From assembly GCA_001247695.2 (NCBI GenBank), contig LGRX02029362.1:22608-86607 (forward strand): a stretch of 64,000 nucleotides of DNA. The letters run 5' to 3'. The stretch's first letter is position 1; each line of letters opens with the position of its first letter. The position numbers and the translations under genes are program-made. This DNA comes from Cymbomonas tetramitiformis. Taxonomy: Eukaryota; Chlorophyta; Pyramimonadophyceae; Pyramimonadales; Pyramimonadaceae. Positions 31,095 through 40,914 of this stretch are shown piece after piece. The notes below the pieces were generated by a model. That model was not told the DNA's origin. It was given only the letters and a program-made list of their open reading frames with translations, and did not search any database.

Positions 31095-31510
31095 GCTAGG
31101 TAAGCATCGGAAATGCTCAACCGGCGAGTCAAAAAGAGCGAACCACGCACGTATCAACATGGTTCTGGTTGGCTTCGCTCGCTTGATGCTGCGAACAAAT
31201 CTGTGCGGGCAAGACTTGTGAGCCTTTCTAAGGAGGACGGGGCTACATGGCACCTAAGTGCCTTGTTACAGGAGGGCCGGGCTTCCGCCTCAATCCCGGG
31301 CTTCGACGGTTATTGCACTTTGGTGTGACCCTTTCATTGCTGCGGGAAGTATCTGCGGTGAGGACTGGGCGGTGCGCATGTCGGGGAGTGGTTGACCAGT
31401 TCGGCTACCACTATCTGCGGTGAGGACTGGGCGGTGCGCATGTCGGGGAGTGGTTGACCAGTTCGGCTACCACTATCTGACCTGCAACCGGCAGGGCATG
31501 TTCACATCCT
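31095..31510 (+). pseudogene. Internal fragment of an R2-type LINE with a 62-bp duplication
   Basis: Readable pieces include QHGSGWLRSLDAANKSVRA and LVSLSKEDGATWHLSAL, then the zinc-motif region VRTGRCACRGVVDQFGYHYL, matching about residues 583-675 of the LINE at 20470. The stretch 31351-31412 is tandemly repeated at 31413-31474. A frameshift lies between the two readable pieces. It is cut off near 31510 by unrelated sequence. Confidence 0.7.
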
Positions 31511-31525
31511 GGAGCATTCCGAGTT

Positions 31526-31836
31526 AAGCTCAATAAGCATACAGTGTCAGCACCGACGTTACAAAGCGACGTTCTAAAGCGATGAACTTCGAACGAGAAA
31601 AGAATTTCGTTCATCGTATGTCGAGCCTCAATAATACTTCGAAGACTCAGACTCTCTAGGAAACTCAGACTGGGCGACCTGACGTGTAACACCGCTCCTT
31701 CTTGCCTTAGTAACTCTTCACCATCGAACCTGAAGGCGAGCTCAAGTGAACATTGTGCGTTACGATGCACCAGCTGCCAAGCTGGTCAACGTGGTGTGAC
31801 AGAGTCTGTGATCCCTAGTCTCCCAACAAGCCTTCA
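31526..31836. repeat. LTR-like direct repeat, left copy
   Basis: Shares TGTCAGCACCGACG near its start and AACAAGCCTTCA at its end with 32201-32488. The core is bounded by TG and CA like an LTR (31545-31836). No open reading frame is present. Confidence 0.55.
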
Positions 31837-32200
31837 CACCTCAGAGTCTAAGCGGAGCCTCTGAAGCATAACATCACAGTTCCTGAATCTGAACACCGCG
31901 AACGGCGTGCGACTCAGGTACAACATCTACCAGGCACAAGCTGCGACCTAGCGAATCAGAACGTACACTAGTAACTTTATGGCAGCGTAAGATGCCAGGT
32001 AGGCGGTTCAGTTTCCAAGAAAAATTCAGTTGTGGCATGCCATTCACCGTTGGAACACTAGCACCTCCGGGGGCTCGACCTTTACCGGATGCTCCTGGGC
32101 GCCTTGTGGTACAGGATTAAATTGTATGGCAGGGAATAATATGAATGACACAAGCGCAGGCTAAACGAAGTAAACAGTCTGAATTCAGAAGCACTGCGAG
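31837..32200. other. Spacer between LTR-like repeats
   Basis: About 365 bp with no coding capacity. If the flanking repeats are LTRs, this is the internal part of a miniature (TRIM-like) element. I could not identify a primer binding site or a target duplication. Confidence 0.4.
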
Positions 32201-32488
32201 AAGCTCAAATAGTGTACAGTGTCAGCACCGACGTGAGTTTACAGCGATGAACTTCGAACGAGAAAAGAATTTCGGTCATCCTACGTGGGGTCGAACCTTG
32301 CAATAATACTTCGAAGATTCAGAATCTCTGGGAAATTCGGCGTTTGCGATCTTTGGGACGTACGTGGCACCGCTCCGTCTTGCCTTAACACCTGACCGTC
32401 GAAGCAAAGTCGAGCTCAAGTGATGTGCATGCACTGCCACTGGTCAACGTGGTGCATCTGTTTTCCCTAGTCTCCTAACAAGCCTTCA
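32201..32488. repeat. LTR-like direct repeat, right copy
   Basis: The partner of 31526-31836, with substitutions and small deletions (TG-to-CA core 32220-32488). Weak similarity continues beyond the core, so an old segmental tandem duplication is an alternative to LTRs. Confidence 0.55.
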
Positions 32489-32882
32489 TTTTAATATAGC
32501 GCAAACGAACTGACACGCCGAAGGTACAAAATGAAAGACGCAGCTTTACAAGCAACATGTTGTGACTGTTTTCTGAATCAAGGGTACAAACGGTCATTCG
32601 AAATAATGACGGAGATTAGCCTCTTTTTTAGCAACGGCGACGGAATTTACGGCCGCATATATCTACGAAAATATAAATCGGATTCGGATTTTGAAAAGTG
32701 TAGTCGATTCGGCTCGACCTGAACTATCGATTCCGCAAAAAAAATCCAAGAAAAAACTCCGTATGCAAAAAAAGCAAAACAAATTTTTGGGTTTACACTA
32801 TGAGCAGGGTTTTGAGTGCAAAGGAGCCCCGTTTTTCAGGGTTATTGTTGAAAACATAATGTAATATACTGCAGTATTCTAC
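32489..32882. other. Downstream intergenic sequence, AT-rich
   Basis: No gene is seen. A-rich runs (gcaaaaaaaatcc, gcaaaaaaagc) lie beyond the stop codon of the minus-strand gene and probably contain its 3' untranslated region and polyadenylation signals. Confidence 0.4.
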
Positions 32883-35800
32883 TCAAGAGACAGCAAACTG
32901 TTTGAGGAAACTAATTACAAGAGATTTCTCTGCATCCTCATCTAATGAGACTTCCTCCTCATCATCCATGCCCTCATCTGGGTCACTTGTTTCAGTGCGG
33001 TTCACTTCCGGGTCACACGCCACGATGACATTCGCATCCTGCGCCTGAGGTTGCTGAACAGGAGGTACACCGTGCATTTCCATATCTCCCGAAGTAGGTG
33101 CCACACTTGTCTCCATCTTCTCCACAAAAGACAAAACCGAAGCAAGAAAATCAGCCTTCTTACCCACAGGAAGCTCATCAGCGCAATCTTGAAAATGCAT
33201 AAGCAACCCTTTTAGCGGGCCCACTTTTAACTTTTTAACATATCCGGCACGGCCACCAGGGCTAAGACTTTTCAGTGCTGCAAAATTCTCTTGGCTCGCA
33301 TCAAAAATGGCTTTTCGTTTGGCCGCAACTGCTCTCTGCTTGGCTTGTTCATTCTCTAGGCGTCTGTTGGATGCCGCCGGTGGTGCATCCGGCCGTGTTG
33401 CAACTTGCTGTGGTGCTACGGCTTGTGCTGCTGTTGCGCCCTCTGTGTTTGTTCTCACCCAAGACCCCTCCAAACCCATAAACCACTTTTTCCATACAAA
33501 CAAGAAAGTTTGTTGCACATTGGGTGGGCACACACCTGCAGTAACCGGCTCGCGCTGCCCTTCACCCTGCGTATCCTCGGACACCATCTCCATTTCAGTA
33601 TTTGCAGCTGACTCTGACTGAGCAAGAGCAAGCTCGATCTCCGCCCTCACTCGGGCATTTTTACCTTCCAACACATATTTAGAATACCGTCGGGAAAACC
33701 AACTAGTTATTTGATCCAACCTTAACTGCTTCTGGGGTGCAGACACGGCGTTTATCGCATTCATAACATCCTGATCACTGTCACGACTGCTGCGGCCTGC
33801 TCCTCTTTCCAGTCCCAGTTGGAAAGCTGCTTCAAGCATTTTAATTTGTTCTTCCGTTTTTTGTTGCGGAGTGACGCGAGCCTTCATTGCATAACCCTTA
33901 CGAGGCGTGTCACATCGCGGCCGGTTCAAAATGTAAGTCCACTTCCCTCCACAAGCACTATCACCCACCTCTACGTCCGCCAGTAAAAGGGGCATATCAA
34001 GCCCAAGTGGCTCGCAACCGTAAGGATTATATTCCTCACCCAGATGCCTGTGATCTGTGCTCTCATAACGTAGAGCAGCTTCAGGTGGTTCTGATATGGC
34101 GATATCCATGTCGATCTCAGGTCGATATGAGCGGCAACCACGGGAGGGGCCACGCAAAGATTGATCGACAAGAGGAGTAGGGTTGCATCGTTTTGCATGC
34201 CGTTCCATACGGACAACAGTTAAAAAAGGTGCATGGCGGCAGCCAGGGTGTGGACAACTAACAGTTGTCCGATTGGCTTCAATAATCTCACGCCGCGCGG
34301 ACACACTTGCCTCAACCGCGGCTGCCTTAGCTTCCCGCCTCCGCAGACGATCCTCACGTTTCGCCCCCTGTAGATCAAGTGCTCTCCTCCCGTCCTTTAC
34401 CTTCACCTCGGGTTTTTGTGCCTCACCACATTGGTGTGTCATCACTCCTGCACAAACAAAAACGGCGGGGTTTGAGAAATACACGCATATGGAAAGCCCA
34501 CGTAAATACTCGTGACGCACCTGTAGTTGCAGGCAGTTCCTGTTTCTTCAATTTCTTCACGTCTGAATGTGTGAACAATCGACCCTCTCCGATCTTGTGT
34601 TGCTCCCAACACCGCAACCCGCCTTCCTCATGCCGAAAGTGAGAAAAACGAGTGATCTGCTCCAACGTCCCCAAGTCCAAAGGCGAAGCTGGGCGCGCAA
34701 TAGTGATAGTGCGCGCTATCATGCCAAGAATCCCGTGACCTGAGTTTAAAGCTGCGATGAAGTCCACTGCAGTGTTGGCATCAATTTTCCCCAGGTTCAC
34801 CAAACGCCTAACATATGCCTTAGCTGTATTAAACGAGCTATCAGTTTCATCTTTACCCTCGCCTGCTTCATTCATACCACATTCTGTAACCTTTATGCCT
34901 GCAACATCAAAACACAACATAAGTACTTAAGAATATAACAAAAAAGGAAACGGGCTCTTTCGTTGCTTACCAGTAGAAGTTTCCATGTTGCTCAGCATCA
35001 ACCAATAAAGAGTCCCATGATAGCAAGAGGCGTTATCAGATCGGAGTCGAGCGGTCTCAACCTGCGGCTCAAATTCCTTCACAATCTTTAACGTTGCCTC
35101 AGTCACACTGCTTGCATGCCACTGGTCTTGTTTGTGGTCGTTTGTGGCACCCAACAACACATACCAACGGTTTATGTCCCCCTCCATGTCAACTGGCAGC
35201 TCACGTAAGAACTTTTGGGGGTCCTCAACCTCACCGCGTGCAATCATCTCTTTCGTTTCCACTGGCAAGGCTCTCACATATACCGTCGCCCCGTGCACCG
35301 ATTCACCCGCCTGCCCAAAGGCATCACTAGTAGTTGCCAGATGTTTGTGAGGTAACCATTTGTTCATGTAGTCTAGAATAATGTATGCCTCGGTGTAACC
35401 CATGTCAGAGATCTCCTTACCAGGAACGGCGTTTTGGTGTATGGTTCTCACGCGGTGGCCAATATATTTCGACAGGCGTGATTCACTTTCCTCCAGCGCA
35501 AAGGATAGACGTTCCAGTTCCAGTTCGCTCAAAGCGTGCAAGTCGCGTGCAGACTTCAAAAGACAATGAAGTTCTTGCAGCAAGTGTGTGGCCAAGTTAC
35601 AATCCGGACACGACATAGTGTGCTCGTGTGCACAAGTAGTGCGGAAACATGGATCGGTGGAACTGGACAAGGCGTATTGGATACAATGGGTCGCACACGT
35701 CGACTCTAACTGTGCGTGGACATTGAAGTCGGTTCTATAATACGTGCTCACCCTTTTCAGGATAGCTAAGAGGGATTCCCGAAGCCCTTGAATGACGGGC

Positions 35801-37663
35801 AAGCCAGCCGATACCAAACCAGTAGAAGTGTAAAGGGGGATCACCCCATCCAGACCCGCCTGTGTGCTAGACCGGCTCGTTGCCTGCTCACGAAGTATAT
35901 CTGTGACCGTGATTACAAAGCTCTCCATTGCCTCGAAGTTTTCCGTGCCATAAAACAAATCCTGATGACACACGCACGTGCGGGCAGTTTTGTTCACATA
36001 CTCGCCGGTGTAAAATATCTTTTCAAAAGCTGAAACCCCAATAGGTTTCAAGTTCAAAAGCTTGCACTCCCTAAGATATTTTTGAAACAAATCTTGCACG
36101 TTATCCTGCAGTTGAAACTTTTCAATAGTCTGTGTCTTATCGGCACGTGTGTATGCTACTGAAGTGACTACGTCATCCCGAGATTTAAACTCTCGAAAAT
36201 GAACCAGGGTTTCGAGTGGCAGACGTGACTTGTAGTGACGTTTTTCTCTCTCAGGCACATATTCACCCGCGCCGTTATGAGCGGCGTGCAGCCGAGCATT
36301 GTAAACAGTACGGTCTGAGCAATCAAAAGTTTCCTGGATAACTGCATATGGAAAGTGCGGGGCGGCCAGACTTAACAACTGAACTGCACGTGACTTAGCT
36401 TGTCTACGAATATTTGGATCGGCCGCTGCCTTCGCCTCACTGACTGCGCTTTTGTAACTTGACACCAAGCCAGCAAAAAACGGAGAGTTCAATAATAGGG
36501 CTCCCAGATCTAGATGGGGCCACAAGTGCTTTTGCTGAAACCCCTTGTTGTTCACCACGCTGCGCATGACACCTGAAATACAAAACGGGACTTTAAATAT
36601 CTAATAAAAACGGGCATCACTGACAATACAAGTCAAATATCACAACATTTCAACAAGAACGATATGTTCACGCGCTCGCACCCTCGGGGTCTTTGGGATG
36701 CACTGTTTTCAAAACTGGTTGCAAGAATGCCATAAAGGTTCGATTAACGTCATACTGCCTCCGAGATCCCATGTTCGTAACGTTCGTGACAAAGTTCGTG
36801 TTAGGGAGGCGTCCCTCTTCGATCTCGAAAAGAGTAGACAGTTCGCTGACGTCAACGTTGTGAGTCGGTTCTGCCGGGATCAACAAAGCTTGCACCCTTG
36901 GGTTTTTCCAACCGTATTTTTCCGGCCCACTCACAGAAACATTTCTATTCTCGCGAATCAATCTAAGTGCTTGCTTCCAAACAGCTGTCGCAGAGTCAGA
37001 AGAAAACCGAGCGGACTTGTATGTCCCGGGATGGATCTGGGACTTGTAGGAACAGGGATGGAACTCGGGACGGTTAGGATCTAGGGGCAAGTTGCTAAGC
37101 AGTGTGTCCGGGGCGAATACTTCGACAGAATATGTGCGAACATTTTGCGCTTGGGTCACTTCCACACGCCCCACGAGTAACACCGGCTCCCCTCTCCATG
37201 TCATTGAACGTTCCATGCGATACGTGGTAGGAATAACAACGTGTTTCTTGGGGTCAAAAGACTCCCCAACTGAAACGCGGTCATACTTACAATCAAATAC
37301 TGAAAAATTGCCTGACTGTGCTTTCCCTTCACCAATGACTGCAAGCAAAGGCTCCCCGAATGTCGAGACAGGCTGTGATGACGAGGCGAAACTCAGACAA
37401 CTCGACAAAGAGCGTTTCCAGGAACCAGAGAAATACATATCTACGGCACGGCCAATATCAAACTGAGCACACTCGAGGATCTGCATGGCAAGACTCGGAG
37501 GGATATTCGTGAGTTCGGAGAGCTGCTGAGCTTGCTGGGCGTCTCGCTCCTCCTGCCAGTTTATCGGGCCAGTTGGTAACACCATATTCCGCAGGAGTCC
37601 AGTGAGGAGAAGGAGGGATAAAATACCATAAAAAAGCGTGGTTAGGAACGGTGGAATGTCCAT
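32883..37663 (-). CDS. Four-exon gene: UBA-like, DDE transposase-like and C2H2 finger protein
   Basis: Exons 37663-36682, 36572-34971, 34898-34521 and 34447-32883 join through three phase-1 GT-AG introns of 109, 72 and 73 bp to give 1,508 codons without a stop. The N-terminus has a hydrophobic stretch (PPFLTTLFYGILSLLLLTGL) then a UBA-like segment (LAMQILECAQFDIGRAVDMY, about 60-80). A helix-turn-helix-like piece lies near 400-425 (IQETFDCSDRTVYNARLHA). Then come ILDYMNKW (Asp about 728), RSDNASCY (Asp about 840) and EAGEGKDETDSSFN (about 872), spaced like a DDE/RNase H-fold transposase core. A C2H2 finger (CPHPGC with HAKRC) is at about 1050-1073 and an acidic tail follows. The SDNA and EAGxGKD boxes resemble an uncharacterised transposon-linked family known from cnidarians, fungi and oomycetes. 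No terminal inverted repeats were found, so it may be a domesticated or end-eroded transposase. Confidence 0.65.
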
Positions 37664-40085
37664 CGCACCGAACCTGAAAGCAACTTGTCAGGGTTTTCTG
37701 TTCCAGTGTCACAAACACCCCCAGTAACTCAAAAGCGGATTCGCCCCCAAATTCGCCCTCATATCTTTAGCTACAGAGCACCTAGAATAAAAATAAGTAG
37801 ATGAGGTGATAGGCCTACTTCACCCCCATCAAATGAGCCATTGCCCGCCCGAACTTCGACAATGGTGGCAAGGCAGTTGATGATCGAAAAAAACAGGGCT
37901 TCCTAGGTAGCGCGGATAGCTCCGCTCACAAATCTCAAGGAAACGCTCGATTTTGCTCAGCACACACCCCATGGAATGGTTTTAACATTAAGAAGTAGTT
38001 TGTATACGCACCTGTTTCAGGTTTTTGCCTTCATAAACTGGCAAAATTGACTGAATGGGCTAAAAACACATGCTCTGTAACCCCTCTTAAATCGCCGGGC
38101 GCGGCGGTTGCATCTGAATCCGTCATTATTTCGAATGACCGTTTGTACGCTTCACCTGGAAGATTTTCTGTTGTTTTAGGCATTTATTTACTCTTGTTCC
38201 CAGAGTTTCTCCGAGCGCGGCCGCTGCGCGGCCTGCGACACGCGAGGGTCGACGTTACAGTTGATGGAAGAGGCTCGTCTTATGGACCCCACAGAGTTAC
38301 AAACCCTAAATGTCTATTTTCGTCCATAAGCTCTGGGGACAAGAGTAGGCATTTATTTGTAAGGTTCAGCTATTTCGATTTTGGGTCGGTTTATTTGGAC
38401 AAGGCAAGGTGTGCCAGGAACACCTGCGCCTGGAGAGGGTTTACTCTGGGGGCCAGAGCCTTCGGATCGGCTATATTTAGATGTTATGACTTAGGGTTTG
38501 TAACTGTCATGGAGTCCGAAGGCTCTGGACTTTTATGTCACGCCCCGAAAAAAGGTTGTTCAAATGGCCTAAAAAATTCAGGGTTCCTTTAGACATGTAT
38601 TCTAAGGTATACACAAGTGTTACTTTTTGGATTCGTGCTTTACTTTCCCTTTTATTGGCCATGAAATCCGCAAAATTACAGAGAAACCAGCACAAAAAAC
38701 TGTGGTCAAGAATATTTGATACAAATTAACATAACTTTTGCAATACTCAATTATTTTCAACCATTCAAATCGCAAAGCAAAATAGTTTTTGTCAAGGAAC
38801 CGTTATAAGACAACAATATTATTGAAAGTGATGCCATTCCCACCCTACCAATGTCATTATATAAATAAAGTAAGGGTCCGCTCTCACATGTATATGTCAA
38901 TCGCTTGGAGATAACTTATGATCCCATATAGGCACTTTGTCTACGCCGTGTATTACGGTACTTTCCACCTTGTCCTTCACTAGCCTTTGGAATGTCATTG
39001 TGCCGCTTCTTCGTCTTGATACCCTTTGGTTGTGCCCTGCAATTATCGCATTTCAAATTACATGTTTGCATATCAATTTTCTCTGAGCTTCTAAAATGTA
39101 ACAAACCTCGATGCTCGAATCATCGATCCTCGATCGCCGCGGCTCAGAGACTCCGGTTCCGGAGTAGAGAGGGTTGGCGTCGACAAGTACTGTAGTGCTG
39201 ACCAGTCTGGGAGCAGCAACCTGGAGGATGGTGCGTGTGAAGGGACGCCTCAGCCTCTCACGATCCAGTCGGACGCCGACAGCTTAGGCCCGTGCTACAC
39301 CGAAACTTGGGAAAGCAAATGTGTTGATCGCAGCGATTTCATTGGCTCATGTCGCGACTCTCATCCGGCGAGGTCATGCGAGGTCATTATTTGTCAAATG
39401 CCAAAAAGTTAAAGTAAATACTCGTCCAACATTTGACACCTCGATTTCGATCTCGAGTTGGACAACATTTGCACCAAATGTCGCCTGGGACAAATCCTGG
39501 ATCATCAGATCAAAAAGTCGGGTACAGTTCAGAAAGACCACCGGCAAACTGGAATGCCGACATCGTGCATCCCTGGAGTCGAATATGCTGAATCTTCCAA
39601 TCACAGGCACTCTGGAGGAAGGGGTCGTCTAATCCGGAATTATAAATTATAAACTACGCTTGACGCGATCTGTGGGATATATAGTGCTGACTATATATTG
39701 AGGTGGTGAAAACTCAGAATGCTTACACTTAATAAGATAACATAAGTAGTGAAGTTAGATTGAGTGTCGCTCGGCTAAAGCCCGAAACCCTGAACCTATG
39801 ACAGCCGTACTGTACGGAGTACTAGTACAGACAGAGGACTGTGACACATACGGGGTGTCACATCCAGCACACCACCCTGTACTATTACGGAGGAAGAGTT
39901 AGGGTGGAACAGGCAGTGTTAGGTGAAACAAAACACACCATCTCAAGCGGTGGAAACAAATTTCTAGTGGGGGCCTGTGCTCTTGGCCAGGGCGGTCCCA
40001 AATCTCTAGCTAGCACTACACACTGAAGGCTGCTGTGCCCGTGATACAGATCTAGTCGTGCTACTAGGCTTCCGACAGCAACTCT
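37664..40085. other. Intergenic sequence without a recognised gene
   Basis: A possible acceptor (ttgctttcag) lies just upstream of the ATG at 37663, so this stretch may hold a 5' untranslated exon. Around 38240-38540 there are imperfect inverted blocks (acaaaccctaaatgtc against gacttagggtttgt). Small ORFs at 38047-38592 and 39321-39632 show no motif I recognise. Confidence 0.4.
40079..40085. repeat. Candidate target duplication, left
   Basis: CAACTCT abuts the left end of the TIR element and recurs at 40910-40916. The eighth base differs (G on the left, C on the right), so an 8-bp hAT-like duplication with one change is possible. Confidence 0.6.
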
Positions 40086-40909
40086 TAAGGCTGCGGGGTA
40101 ATTTTTTTGGTAAATTACCGGTGCGGTAATTACCGGTAAATTACCTGGTATTACCGACCCTCGTTTCTGAATTACCCTCCATACTTAAGATTTTACCGGT
40201 AAATTACCAATTACCGCATTGGTAATTTACCAATTACCAGGGATTACCTGGTAAATTACCAGTTCCCATTGTGTCAATTATCCCAATTTCAAGCTATCGA
40301 ACGTAGGCATGCGGTCAGTTTTAAGTGCACTCTGATTTTTCGAAGAAACCGCAGCTATTTTAACAGCTGCATGTATATATATATATATGATAGTAGCTAC
40401 ATAAATAATAACATCTGCGTATGTGATTGTGTTGCATATATGAGCATATAGCGTGCCAGAATATGCTCACGCCGGCAACAGAGGTCCCTGGTGGAGCCTT
40501 TACACATTTTGAGGCGCCCTACATACCGCTGTCCTATGAAATATCGTGTCAATATCGGAATGGGCATAGTCAAAATTGGTTTCCGATCATGCTACCTCGC
40601 AGGGACCCGATCCATAAACCGCACCATGAAGAACTCGGATTTGGGATACTGTCTGTACTTCTGGAAAAAGCAATAGCATGGTGTGTGCACCTTCATCATC
40701 GCAATAGCAATATTACGTGCCGACACAATTCTAATGGCCGATACAAACCCACACGAACTTTTAAAAATGAATTCGGAGCCCTGATGCGAAAGTTGGGTCA
40801 TTTTGTGCAGGCGGTAAAATGTTGGTAATACCACTGAAAGTATTACCGGTAAATTACCCGGTATTACCACACCCCATTTTCAAATTACCGGTAATTTCGC
40901 AGCCTTACC
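40086..40909. mobile_element. 824-bp TIR element with palindromic subterminal repeats (hAT-like MITE)
   Basis: The left end TAAGGCTGCG and right end CGCAGCCTTA are inverted repeats. Inside both ends are dense copies of GGTAAATTACC and TTACCGGTAA palindromes (40096-40260 and 40826-40895), the sort of subterminal sites that transposases bind. A CAACTCT duplication flanks it. The 133-codon plus-strand ORF at 40427-40828 has no transposase motif. It is inserted directly beyond the stop codon of the gag-like ORF at 40915-43308. hAT assignment rests on target-duplication length and is tentative. Confidence 0.7.
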
Positions 40910-40914
40910 CAACT

